Assembly: GCF_048128805.1 (NCBI RefSeq)
Contig: NC_136012.1
Span: 1,434,543-1,498,542, forward strand
From: Centroberyx gerrardi
Lineage: Eukaryota > Chordata > Actinopteri > Beryciformes > Berycidae
DNA length: 64,000 nt
Direction of reading: 5' to 3'
In this document: positions 46,111 to 57,729 of the stretch, in pieces
Layout of the letters: every line of letters starts with the position of its first letter
Position numbering within the stretch: the first letter of the stretch is position 1
The notes under the pieces: model-generated
Database searches by the model: none
What the model saw: only the letters and a program-made list of their open reading frames with translations
Told to the model about the DNA's origin: nothing
Program-made: the position numbers and the translations under genes

Positions 46111-47625
46111 AAATTAAAACAGTTACCTCATTTAATTTTACCTAATGCAGCTTTAAAGTTGTATTCTTCAAGTTCCTCATTTTTCTGATTTAGGCGACAT
46201 GATTGGTGCTAAGCAGTCATTGCTATGGTGGTTTTTCTTTTTATTATTTTGTCTCCATCTTTGGTGCTAAGCTCTCATTGCTGTATTTTGTTTTGTTTGT
46301 CTCCATCTTTGGAGGCACTGCACTTCCCAGAGGTCACTTGTCAATCAAACAGTATGTCCAGTACTGTGACGTCTTTTTCCTTGGATTTTCTGTTCATGAA
46401 GTTTGAGCTTCTGTAGGTGGCGCTCTTTTCTTTGACTGTTCAGCCATGGTGGCTATCAATTCAATTCAATCATGAGCTATCACTGCTCATGCTAACTACC
46501 CAGTTCTTTTCAACCTAGGCCTTTTTGCCAGTGTTGTTAGATTTTGAACACAATCGTCACAATGGCAAAAACTAGGGAAATAAAGTCCAGGTTCAAATAA
46601 CGGGAATTGTCCTTTAAACACTAGAAAGGCCAAGCCACAGTCACTTGATGACATTTGGAATTTTTGAATTGAAACATGTTAGCTCTCAAAATGACTTTCC
46701 TTATGCCCACTTTCTGTACAAACCAGTTTTGTTAGAGTTTCAAAATTGTGTAAGGAAATAGTGGTTAGAATTATATTTACCCCTTTCAATTGACAGCATA
46801 TTGGCCTTTTGTTAGACCCACAATATCTATTGGCCTTTCTGGTGTTAAGGATGGGCCTCATTAGCCTATGTGTTCTTCTTGAGCTTTCTCCTGGCCCGTT
46901 TCTCAAGACCCTGTGGAAGTGTTCAGACTGAAAGTTGTGAAAGTTTAAAGCAATTTTGCACTTTGGTATAACTGTTATTTTGGGTGTACAAATCCCTGGG
47001 TGAGTTCTTGAACTCTCAGCCACAAATATTGGCACTTATAGTCCATTATTTTATGAATTGTTAACGTGATACTTTGTCCAGCTAGTTTGACACATTTACT
47101 GTTCATATAGTTATGTTGAGGTGAGCGTACTGGAAAATGAAGCTGTACCGAGTTCCACTGTTATAAGAAGGGCTTTGGTATATGATGGATCAGTCGGGCC
47201 CACCCTGGTATGCCTAGGCAAGATTTTGAACTAGCGCTGATAGGGAATTATTTGTAACTTCTGGCTGAGGTCATTGTAAGATTAGAAAAATGGTTGTGTT
47301 ATGGATTGGTCATAATCACTGGAGTAGGGACAGAGTCACATTCAAGTGTATCACTGGCCACTGTGTTCTTCTGAAGCATACAGACAAAACAGTGAGAAAA
47401 TGTCTTCAATAAATCACAGTGTATAGAAAGGCAGTACAGAGGCAGCAGTAGAGAGGCTGTTCTCTGAGGAATCTATATCTTCCTTTATTGTCCTCTGCCA
47501 AAATCAGATATCAACCAGTCAATGTCATCCATCTCCGATATGATGGAAGTTCCTCCCTTTTTTGTAAACCAGCTTCAACGGTGGTAGTCTGTAAAACCTG
47601 ACATGAAACCTTCCTCAACCAGCTT
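46111..47625. other. Gene-free stretch
   Basis: No exon seen. A fragment near 47,505-47,550 (CAGTCAATGTCATCC.., CCGATATGATGG) is a diverged piece of repeat family A. Confidence 0.5.
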
Positions 47626-48455
47626 TAAAGGAATAGTTCATCCAAAAATGAAAATGTTGTAATTTACTACTCACTGTCATGTCAATTGAAACATTGGTGA
47701 AGTTTGTATGTCAGTATAATAACACACAGCGAGTGTGCGCTGCTCTGTAGCAGCCTTCTCCAAAACAACTGGAGTGAATGGAGACCGTTTCTTTAGAGTT
47801 CCGACAATGGCAAAAAATGACCATAAAATTACCCCAAACAGTATAATCCAAGCCAAATGATTGCACTGTGGGTCCAAAAGTCAAATATTCACCTCATTAT
47901 CTCCTAGATTTTCCACACTCCTTTTACAAATTCCTTTTACAGTCATAAATACAACTCGTCATGTATTCAAGTACTTTTTAGTCAGAAATAACAACATGGA
48001 CCCTGAAACTAAAGTATCTTTTTTGGTGACTATTTCAGAAACGTAGTTTCTGAAAGTTAAACAAAGACTTAGAATGTCACATCGTAGCATCTTGGGTATC
48101 ATGTAAAATTTTACTTTCCCCATTTGTATTTACCACTTCATTGGGTTGTTCAAGTGCACTCTACCTGTAATTACAGTATTTCCAACAGCATTTGAAGGCA
48201 GCATCTGCTTGCTACTGTTGGCTTCAGAAAACTTGGATTATACTGTTTGGTATATTTTTATGGTCAGTTTTTACCCCTTTTTGGAACTCTTAAGAAACGG
48301 TCTCCATTCACTCCAGTTGTTTTGGGGAAGGCTGCTATGGAGCAGCGCTAGCAAACTTGTTGTGTGTTCTGTTGACATACGAACTTCACCAGTGTTTCAA
48401 CTGACGTGAGTAGTAAATGACAAAATTTTCATTTTTGGGTGAATTATTCCTTTAA
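47626..48455. mobile_element. 830 bp foldback element with about 220 bp arms
   Basis: The left arm 47,626-47,850 (TTAAAGGAATAGTTCATCC.., CAAAACAACTGGAGTGAATG) is the inverse of 48,235-48,455. The terminal TTAAAGGAATAGTTCACCC word is very common in fish genomes; single ends also occur at about 1,690, 7,195 and 60,000. Non-coding centre. Confidence 0.88.
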
Positions 48456-49370
48456 GGAGCTGCTAACCCACCTAAAAGAATTATATTAATATGGCTTTCA
48501 GAGGAGAGCTTTAGTGTCCCATGATGGTCTAAATGCTGTTTCAGAGGCTTTTCCACCCTGATAAGAATAAAATTGTGGAGGAATTATTGCAATTCTTTTA
48601 ACTTTTGTGGCATGAAAATGGTCAAATTTAAAGATACTGAAAATCAGCACAAAATATTGCAGCCTCAATCCAAAAATATCTGTATTGTAATCAGCTTTCA
48701 AAAACACATGTTGATCAAACCCTCGTTCGAAGCTTCTTTCATCTCATGCATTTCAACAGGATTGCAGTACACTGGTCCAAGTGGTGCAACGTAGAATACA
48801 TGATTAACTCATTTATAATAACTAAATGTCCAACTCCCTGATAAAGTCCCTGTACCCTATTAACACATTTACACTTCTAACAGAGAACTCCTTTACTCCA
48901 GACATTTGTACTATACATCCATCCATATGTTTGATTTTTTTTATTTTTTTGTATCCCACAGCACCTTGTATAGCTAAATTTGTTTTTATAATTGTGTATT
49001 GTTGGTTGTTTGTGTTTGTTTTACTAAATAGAAATGCAAGAAAGCATCTGCATTGTTTAATAAAAACGTGTTAAATCATGGTGCCATAGTTGCTGATATT
49101 TATGTTTTGCTGTCAAATGTAGTATAAGTGTCATTCATGAAATTTTTAAGCTCTTTTCATCCTATTTCACGCAATTTATTGCCCTGTAGATCCTCTACAT
49201 GGGCTGAGGAGCGAGTGGAGCACCATGGACAGTGGGAAAAAAAGGGGAGCTAAGTGGTGACAAATATTATCACTCCCAGCTGCTTCTGGTTTGGAGATGA
49301 AACACATCTGTCTCACATTATTAACCATAACCCTAACCCTAGTTAACACAGTCCACTATAGACACTCTTA
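48456..49370. other. Gene-free stretch with one dispersed repeat
   Basis: About 48,505-48,680 belongs to the TTTAGTGTCCCATGATGG..GGCATGAAAATGG family also seen at 12,740 and 24,770. ACCCTAACCCTA occurs at 49,328-49,341. No exon recognised. Confidence 0.55.
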
Positions 49371-49375
49371 AATCC

Positions 49376-50309
49376 TTGGTGTCTAGCCCAGCCCCAAATT
49401 CTCCCCTACAACACAAGTCTCCTTTTGATGAGGAGTTCCCGCCTCTCCCTCTTCCTGCTTGTCCTCCTTCTGGTTTCAGTGGTTCTGTTAAGAATAGCGG
49501 CCCACTAGCTGATCTCCCCACATCGAGGGTTACAGCTCTTTTAGAGGAGACCCAAGTAGTGATGGCCACAATGGTTTCAGCGGTCAGTGCCGATTTGAAC
49601 CTCCCAGGCCAGGCTACTCCGGCACCCAGGGTGGATTCAAAAATTGTGGTTGTCACGCCAGCCGTAGACATTGACCCCTTAGAACAGGGCTTCTCAAACC
49701 CTGGACCAAGGTCCGGATCCGGACCGAACTACAAATCAATCCGGACCGGACCTTGTGTCATGTCTCATGGGCCATAAGTACTCAACAGCATACACGGATA
49801 TTTATCTGGCGGAGCGGGAACAGACGGCGTTTGAAAAGTGCCCGATTCGTCCCCTACTCTACTTGAGGTATCTGGACGACATCTTTGCTCTATGGGATAA
49901 ATCAGAAGCAGAATTTGAACAATTTATTGCGACTCACCACCATCCGAGAATTAAACTCAAAGAAAACCTTCAAAGACAGCAGGTTGAGTTCCTGGACAGT
50001 CTGGTCTTTTTCAAAGAGCCTGAGGGGGCTAGGAAAAGGTTAGCCACAAAGGTATACTTCAAGGAAACCGACAGACATGCTTTATTGCACAAACAAAGTT
50101 ATCATCCGAAGCATACCTTTAAGGGCATCATAAAATCACAACTAATTTGATTCCATCGTATCTGTTCCTACCCTCACCACGTGGAGGAGGCCACGAGTGT
50201 CCTGTTCGCCGCCCTCAGACCCAGAGGTTACACTAAGTGGTTCCTTAGGTCTATTAAGAGCGCAGTCCAACGCTCATTTTCTAGTAGTGAAGGGGACAGC
50301 AGAATATAG
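49376..50309 (+). pseudogene. Penelope-like retroelement fragment (reverse transcriptase part)
   Basis: The frame from about 49,761 reads YSTAYTDIYLAERE, LYLRYLDDIFALWD, VEFLDSLVFFKE and LHKQSYHPKHTFKGIIKSQL. These are the catalytic DD block and following blocks of Penelope-like reverse transcriptases. After an in-frame TGA at 50,148-50,150 it continues RICSYPHHVEEATSVLF and GYTKWFLRSIK to about 50,309. The GIY-YIG endonuclease is absent. The frame 49,376-49,680 before it, separated by repeat sequence (CTGGACCAAGGTCCGGATCC), may be its N-terminal part, but I could not confirm that. Confidence 0.8.
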
Positions 50310-50339
50310 AACAACAGTTTATCCCATTTGTAGTCACTT

Positions 50340-50690
50340 ATTCTCAGGAGCTGAAGCCTTTAATCCAAATTAGAGTCAGTCAATAGATGTTGGACTTCAT
50401 CACATTTAGATATTATACGCTGAATGTTCAAATGTCCACCTAGGATGCCTTTTGGTTTGGGTCTATTCTCCCATGTAATATTGGTGTGGTTTACTGTCCG
50501 GAATACTCTAAAATCCCTTTGTTTTACTGCTGCCCATGAGTCAGTCAGAGACCCATTAGTTACACATGTTGCCTCTGCAGTCAGTAGGTTGATTAGACTC
50601 ACCAGCTGTCTAGTCACTCTGTGGGCCCACAAATGAGGTTCCACATCACTGTCTGTCAAACCACAACATCCTGCCCAGCTTCAAACAATC
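50340..50690 (-). pseudogene. LINE fragment, start of endonuclease domain
   Basis: The 99-codon minus-strand frame ends GHLNIQRIISKCDEVQHLLT. A block like HLNI.S...K.DEL..LL opens the apurinic endonuclease domain of many fish LINEs. The rest of ORF2 is missing. The family is not assigned. Confidence 0.6.
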
Positions 50691-50699
50691 CCATCAGGG

Positions 50700-51252
50700 T
50701 CCCATTTCACGTACGTGGCTTAAACAATCCAGCATAATTGGACGTGTGCCGGATCGAATTATCTAATCAATTGAGCTCAGGCTTTGTCCGTTTTATGAAC
50801 GTGGATTAGGATTTGATTGGTCAATCATGCATTAAATCATCTCGGATAACTGTGCGCACCCGCTCTGCTACAAAGGGGAGATGAATCGCATGCCAAAAAC
50901 ACTCCTTATATGGACACGCGAGGCGAGGATACCTTTGCAGGATGGCGTAACACTTTTTAAAAATTCTCATAACATAACCTTATATTGGTTTTATTTTGTT
51001 TTGTGGTTTTAGATTACCAAGTCACATTTTTCACGAGAGAAAAAACAATATTAACCAGCAAATCCAACACTGAGCGGCTAAATTGAGGGAGGAAGCCTGG
51101 CAGAGAATAGAAATGCATAAGAAGACCATTATTCACTAAAGAGTGTGGCTAATTTAATTCTGCTAAATTTTAAAGTGGTTGTAAGCCCATAATATTTGGA
51201 CTCTTGTGCTTTCTAATAATGTCACCAAACTGAAATATTAAAAAGTATATTA
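50700..51252. other. Gene-free stretch
   Basis: No exon or structured repeat recognised. Confidence 0.5.
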
Positions 51253-51878
51253 GGTAACGCTTTATTTTACAGCCCGCTAATTACGGTGTAACTAGTTTGT
51301 AATTATGGGGTAATAAGAAAATAATAATGCTGTAGTTACAGGGTAACAAAACAAGAAGTCTAGGAATTAAGGGGTAACAATTTTGCAATTATGAGAGATT
51401 TATAAAGTAGTTACGGTGTAATTATTTTCGTAATTACCACATACTTAAAAAATAATTATAGCGTACAATAACATAATTAGGGGGGGACTAAACAAATCGG
51501 TGTTTAAAGGTTAATGCACTAGAAAAAGGCCATTGTAAAGTGCTACCCATGTTTCTATTAACTACATGGGTTGATGCACAGGTTGCTCTGGAAAAAATCA
51601 ATTCTACACCTGAAAAGCTGACTTGAAGATTAATAACTTTTCTTTTTATTTTCCTGAAGTATCCCGTCAGATATGATAGTAGGTAGTAGTAATAGGTAAT
51701 AGTAATATATAGCAGTAATAGTAGTAGGTAGTAGCAAGATTAGAGTGAGCTAACTTGTGGCTTAAAACAGTCAAAGTGCAATAGGAATTAGCAATTAAAT
51801 AGATGTTTTCCTCATAAAAACAACAAGTCCTCCAACCCATACGACCACATAGGTCGTTTGTTCCTACCCTCTAATATG

Positions 51879-52040
51879 ACCCACAGGAGCGTTTCCAACG
51901 TGATCTCACAAAAATACGTAAAATGAAAATGACCCACAGCAGCATTTCCAACGAACGTGATCTCACAAAAATACGTGAAATGAAAATGACCCACAGGAGC
52001 GTTTCCAACGTGATCTCACAAAAATACATGAAATGAAAAC
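51879..52040 (+). repeat. Three tandem copies of a 53-57 bp unit inside the foldback element
   Basis: Units begin GACCCACAGGAGCGTTTCCA and end ATACGTGAAATGAAAAT; the middle one has a 4-base insertion (CGAA). Identity between units is very high. Confidence 0.9.
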
Positions 52041-52119
52041 AACTTGGGTTATGGTTATGGTTAGGCAACTAAAACAACTTGGTTAAGGTTAGGAAAATGG
52101 TTTGGTCAGGGTTAAATTT

Positions 52120-52200
52120 GGAAACGCTGGGAATCAAACCCCGGTCGAAGGCAAACGTATACGCCCATCCGCTATCCCTGGCCACAACGCCCTTACTTTC
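52120..52200 (-). repeat. tRNA-like or SINE-like remnant inside the foldback element
   Basis: On the minus strand, GTTGTGGCCAGGGATAGCGG is followed about 25 bases later by CCGGGGTTTGATTCCC, positions and words reminiscent of pol III A and B boxes in tRNA-derived SINE heads. The A-box match is weak. Confidence 0.35.
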
Positions 52201-53465
52201 CACCGTGTTATTTCAATGTTGAGAGAGAAACGTGACAGTCACGTGACGTGGACGCAGACCAACGCAGCATATTGTCATTATTTACACGACCGCTAGAGGT
52301 CGCTTAACTTTAAAACTTAACTATAGGTCGTAATAAGCTGCTTGTACAAACAACCTATGGGGTCGTTTTTTGGGGAGGACAGGCTCCATAAAAAATATGG
52401 TATCTTAATACAAATTAACTACCTTATAAATCTCTCATAATTACAAAATTGTTACCCCTTAATTCCCGGACTTCTTGTTATACCCTGTAACTACAGCATT
52501 GTTATTTTATTAGTACCCCATAATTACAAACTAGTTACACCGTAATTAGCAGGCTGTAAAATAAAGCGTTACTGTCTCAATATTGCTTGAAGGTTGTGGC
52601 ACATACATAGGCTACGTTTATGCTGTGGATATAAAAAATGTGCCTGCCGCGAAGAAGCAAAGCTCAATATACAGCGTCTGTGTGACTGTTAGGCTGAGCT
52701 TCACTTTGTGGAGTTTGTGATGTGCCGTCCTATTAATTGCTGCACGTAAATGATTCACTCATGACTAAATCGATAGCATTCATAAAGATAATTCACGTGC
52801 GCTAAAGGATCTTGTCAATGTGTAAAAACACGTTCCAGAGCCTCTCTTATAAACGGTGCATTCATTTCTGCTGCTGGGTGTGTGTGATTTCTGGCTTATA
52901 TATGTTCACACTATCCAGCTAATTTAAGCTTAAACCTGAGTTTTTGCAGGTTTGGGCTTAAGACTCTGTTGCCCTGGTAACAAGTCTGGCTAAATTGTTA
53001 ACTCGCTTTAACTCACAGGCCTCGCAACTCCAGAAGCACCACCATTCAAACACGCACTCAGCTGGGGGAGGCATTCTATTGCCTCGCTCACTTGGTTCAG
53101 CGAATCGTTGGTTAATGGGTCCCGAGTTGAACATCGGCGGATAATAAAAGCAAAAGCAATAAAAAGCTGGAAGCAACCATTTATTTTTCCTCCTGGTGTA
53201 TTGTTTGCTCTCTTTGTTCTGTAGTCCAAGGAAATACCAATTTTGCCAGTAGGTGGAATAAATAACCAGGTATCCTTGTCCAAAAAAATATAATCTCCAT
53301 ATTTGACTGGAAGTGGCAGAGTGAATGGGTATATCTGCTGTTTGGTTCACTGTTAAACATTTCCCCTGCCCCTCTCCTTTCCTTTGGCAACTGCTCTTCT
53401 TATATCCAGTCTGATTGCTGATTGGCATCAGCTCGGTTACCTCCAGGTTTGACTTAAAAATGTAT

Positions 53466-54085
53466 GCCTTGTCCACACTAAGCCGGGTCAATTTGAAAAT
53501 GCATCTTTATTTCTCCGTTTTGGCCTTCCATCCACACTAAGATGGCGTTTTCGACTACCGAAAACGGAGCTTTCTGAAAATGCTCTCCAAAGTGGATAAA
53601 TCTGAAAACGCCGGCTTCGTGTTGTAGTGTGGACGGCAAAAACAGAGCTTTTCAAAAGCGCTAACGTGGGATTGTCATGTGATCTCAGGCAGTTCTCACG
53701 CTCGCAAAAGACTCCCAGTCTATATTTTCAGAGGCTTTGGTGGTCTTGTAGTCGTTTTACTTTCAAAAGCAGCTCAACTTTGTCGTCTGTCCAGACAAAG
53801 AAGTCCGTCTTGCTTTTGTCGTGATTTGGACATCTTGTTGGCGCTTACTGCATCCATGACAATACTTCCGTAAACAGTGGTAACCATGGTGGTAACGACA
53901 TAAATGTCATGGGCCGGAGGCTTGCACATGCCCAATAGAGTAGATTACCATTTTCCTATGTCTTTTGCGTATCAGTGTGGACGGGCAACTTTTAGAAAAC
54001 GGCATGCAAGCGCTAGTGTGGACAGAAACGCAAACGACACAAAAATGGCGTTTTCAAATTTACCCGGCTTAGTGTGGACATGGCC
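53466..54085. mobile_element. 620 bp inverted-repeat element (TGTCCACACTAAGCCGGG)
   Basis: TGTCCACACTAAGCCGGGT at 53,470 and its exact inverse CCCGGCTTAGTGTGGACA ending at 54,080 bound the element; similarity continues inward as AATTTGAAAA. Subterminal AGTGTGGACGG words recur inside. No coding capacity. It abuts the end of the Harbinger fragment. Confidence 0.82.
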
Positions 54086-54780
54086 TTAATTTCTGTGTGG
54101 AAAAAGGACCTGCATCTCGATGCTCCCACCTTTCTGGGTCAGTATCCTCCAGGACTGCACATTGATCATCACATCTCTTCATCTACTAACTCCTCTCGAT
54201 CACTGTGTATGATGGAAATGTTATGTAGGATACATGCACACATGATGAGGTCATCGATTTCCTCCATATCTACCACATCAATTCCCAACCTCATCTTGGG
54301 AAATCGTCTTTTGAGCATTCTAAAGGGCAGTGTTGTATCAAATTTCCATGGTGTCAGAAATTAGTTAGAAGCCAGGGTTGCACTGGGTAGTCACCCAAAA
54401 TATCATTTGCAGTAAGTGCCAAACCTCTGGCTGCCAAACTTGACTTTTGGAAGGAATTTCCATTGTGCATCAGTCCTGGATATCCTACATTAATATCTGT
54501 GAAACGGAGGTCTTCTTCCTCTGTCCTAGTTCTTCCTGGTAAAATAGGCCCTTCCATTCCCACCAAGGGGCTTGGAGATGGGGACATGTGAGCCATCCAG
54601 ACACCTAACTACCCCTGGAAACCGGTACTGACCCATGTGGTCAATGGCCTCCACTATTTCTGCCACTTTCTCAGGTGCTGGCCATACGATGGATGTTGAC
54701 GACAGACAGTAAGGCTTAATATCTCCGTTGTACAACCACCATTTTGTTCTCTGAAAACATCCAATGAAAGCTGACAAAAT
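54086..54780 (-). pseudogene. Harbinger-type (HARBI1-like) transposase fragment
   Basis: Minus-strand frames give FPGVVRCLDGSHVPISKP and AYFTRKN (first catalytic Asp block), then FTDINVGYPGLMHNGNSF, ILGDYPVQPWLL and finally RFPKMRLGIDV and DDLIMCACILHNI. These are the ordered blocks of the PIF/Harbinger DDE nuclease. At least three frame breaks and a missing N-terminus make it inactive. Confidence 0.85.
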
Positions 54781-54831
54781 AAGCTATACAGATATAAGAT
54801 TTGTGTATGGTGTTTGTGAGGCGGGACTTCC

Positions 54832-55569
54832 TGTACTATAAAAGGGAACACAAGCCTGTCAATTCCTCATTTGCCACTGGGAGGCGCAGCTGATCACGGG
54901 AAGCAGAGAAGCCATATTGGAGTATTTACAGCCACTGAGGAAAAATAAACTCAAACCCCGAAGGTAAGATAATATAATGGTAATATCCATCTTTTTTTTT
55001 TCACATGAAAACAGTTTCATTTGGTCTGAAATCAAACTTTTACACCACTAAGTCTGTGTTACGAAAGTCGCTCTCGGCGGGAAAAAGGCCATCTCATATG
55101 ATATTGATGGATCTGATGCATTTACTATTCTCACTGATGCCTTTCCACTGTTCATCCATTTTAGGGATGACCACATGTAAAGTAAAATATCAGTATTTGC
55201 TCCAAGAATTTTTTATCTTGTGTGCAGTGCAGGCTGCTGCTGTAGTCTGACTTTCAAATGATACCTCTTTTTGTTTCCACATCTGACTTGTAGTTTTGTT
55301 TATATTTATGTCTAAATGATAAAGTAAAATTATTGGGCCAGTACTGCTGAATCCTATGACACATGATGATGACAGTGAGGGGGGTAAAAAAAAACTGCTG
55401 TCTGCAGGGAGGACTACATGCAGTGTATAAAAATCAGTGTTTGCTAAAGGAAATTCCTATCCAGTCTAGAGCCTAAGCTAAAGTAATTCAATAACTGTTT
55501 CAAAGTGAATACTGTGACACATATTTACATTGTATATACTATGTGTTTACATGTCTTTGTATTGCAGAA
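54832..55569 (+). promoter_or_regulatory. Promoter, leader exon and intron of the piggyBac gene
   Basis: TATAAAAGG at 54,837-54,845, a presumed non-coding exon from about 54,865 to AACCCCGAAG at 54,963 followed by GTAAGAT, and an acceptor TTGTATTGCAG just before the ATG at 55,570. The layout fits a host-like gene structure but is inferred from signals only. Confidence 0.45.
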
Positions 55570-57510
55570 ATGGATGGAGACCGGTACAAGGAATTGATGC
55601 GTTCCCTTGACAAGGGCAGCAGGCTGAGCGCAGATGAGCTGAGGATCATTGCAGACCAGATTGTAGAGGACCACGGGGGCATGGACATGGAGGAAGAAGA
55701 CCAGCTGGATGCAGAGCTCAGACAGTCTGAACTTAGCGATGAGCAGCAGCAGGAGGAGGAGGGCGAGGGAGAGGGAGAGGTGGACATGGACCCTGTTCTT
55801 CAGGCAGGAACATCGAGGTCATCGAGGACATCAAGGACAACGAGGACAACGAGGGCAGCGAGGTCGGCGTGTAGACCAGCTAAAAAGCATAAGCGGTTTT
55901 CTGACTCTTCCCCCTTCCCTTCCTACAATGAGCATGATGTACAGGTGCCAAAACCTCTGCCATTTACTCCCTGCCGCCCACTTAGCATAGATTTGAGTAG
56001 TGTGCGTTGTGCAGTCCGGTCAACTACCAATGCCATGTTACAGGAAGTTGATTTTTTCATGCTGTTTTTTACACAGGCTGTTGTTGCTGAGATTTGTGGC
56101 TTTTCAAACCGACAGGGTTGGGACCTCGAGTTAAACTGCCCGTCATATGCAGGCAGTGATGGCAGTTGGGATGAGGTGACTCCGGATGAATTTTACAGAT
56201 TCATGGGGCTTCTCATTTACATGGGCTTCACCCATCTCGCTGACATTCAGCGTTACTGGGGAATGAAGTCGCTTCAGGGCTCACGGTCAAAGATGTTCAT
56301 GTCACGAAATTGTTTCAAGTCTCTGCTGGCAGCTTTGCATGTTGTAGACCCAGCCTCAGAGGATAACCAGGACCGTCTTAGGAAGCTTCGTTATCTTATG
56401 GATCACCTCAAACAAAAGTGCACCGAGCTGTTTCTGCCAAATCAAAATCTAGCCATAGATGAGCGCATGGTAAAATCAAAGGGGCGTTCAGGGTTCAAGC
56501 AGTACATGAAAGGAAAGCCAACTCGTTGGGGTTTCAAACTGTGGGTTATTGCAACATCAGACTCTGGGTATACTCTAGACTTCAACATTTACACAGGAAG
56601 TCTTGGCGGCCATGTTACTGACTTTGCATCAAAAGTAGTAGAGGCCTTGGTACAGCCTTTCAAAGATCAGGGCCACCAGGGCTTTTTTTGATAATTTCTA
56701 CACATCTCTGGCACTCGTGGCTACATTGCAACAATTTGGGTTCAATGCTTGTGGGACATGTAGAACAAACAGAAAGAATTTCCTTATAAAATTCAAGGAT
56801 ATCAAACGTTGGGAGCGCAAAGCAAAGCGTGGGGACATGAGGTGGTGTAGGATAGAGAGCAACATTCTGGTTGTACAGTGGAAGGACACGCGTGCAGTTA
56901 CATGCTTCTTCCACAACGCAAATGACATGACTGAGGTGACACGGTTTGTCAAACCGTCAAATGGTGTCTGGGATAAACTTGTAGTCCGCCAACCCAAAGT
57001 AATTGGTGATTATAATAAACATATGGGGGGAGTTGATAGGTCTGACCAAATGATCAAGATGTACGAAATCATCCATAAAACCCAGAAGTGGTGGAAAACA
57101 CTGTTCTTCCACTTCATCAATATCGCTGTGGTCAATAGTTACCTGTTATTTCAGGAGTGGCAACAGTGTCACGCAGCACCCGGGGCTGAGAACCGCTTTG
57201 CAAACTACGCACAGATAGACTTCAGGGAGAACCTGGCTCGTCAACTGGGTGGTATTGATGTCAACGCCAGTTTACCGTCACACAGTCTAAAGCCTGTGGC
57301 ACCTCCTTCCAAGTCGTTCTATTGAACACATGTCCCTCAACTGCAGGACTTGTCAAGGAACTGTTGGCTTTGCTACCGAAAAAATAGGGTAGAAAATAGG
57401 ACCAAAGTAGCATGCTTGGCACCTGAGTGTAATGGCAAAAGGCTTTGCTTCGCACGTGACAGGAATTGTTTCCAGTCCTGGCACTCCGCAGAGTGTGACA
57501 AAATTCTTGA
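55570..57510 (+). pseudogene. Near-complete piggyBac transposase with one frameshift and one stop
   Basis: Start MDGDRYKELMRSLDKGSRLS at 55,570; acidic and Ser/Thr/Arg low-complexity N-terminus about 30-110; DDE_Tnp_1_7 core from about residue 130 (DEFYRFMGLLIYMGF). The catalytic Asp blocks are all present: LAIDERMVKSKGR, DNFYTS and GGVDRSDQM. A run of seven T at 56,683-56,689 (six expected for FFDNFY) shifts the frame. After QLGGIDVNAS.. a TGA at 57,323-57,325 stops it. In the same frame beyond that stop a Cys-rich tail follows (CWLCY, CLAPECNGKRLC, NCFQSWHSAEC), as in piggyBac zinc fingers, ending at TAG near 57,510. I found no flanking TTAA inverted repeats. It could be a recently dead transposon or a decayed PGBD-like gene. 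Confidence 0.88.
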
Positions 57511-57537
57511 AGGGGTTTAGGTCTTGTTCACTGTCCC

Positions 57538-57690
57538 ATGTCCCTCCCCTCTCCTCTCCTCTCCCCCTCTCCTCTCCTCTCCTCTCCTCTCCCCCTCTCC
57601 TCTCCTCTCCTCTCCTCTCTTCTCCTCTCCTCTCCTCTCCTCTCCCCCTCTCCGGGGGAGGAGAGGGAGGAGAAGAGGAGAGAATTACTT
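57538..57690. repeat. CTCTC minisatellite with complementary GAGAGG end
   Basis: About 115 bases of CCTCTC units end in CCGGGGGAGGAGAGGGAGGAG, which is complementary to the pyrimidine run and could fold back on it. Confidence 0.85.
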
Positions 57691-57729
57691 ATTCATTTAT
57701 TACTTATACAATTTACTTATTCAAAATTA

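Larger units (their letters stand above)
51253..52572. mobile_element. 1.3 kb foldback element related to the 171 bp hAT-type element
   Basis: Starts GGTAACGCTTTATTTTACAG and ends with its inverse at 52,572. The arms extend about 180 bp (left to about 51,434, right from about 52,390) at roughly nine matches in ten. The first 16 bases equal those of the element at 27,446, which carries an exact 8 bp target duplication; here the flanks no longer match. The centre holds tandem repeats and a tRNA-like stretch. Confidence 0.87.
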
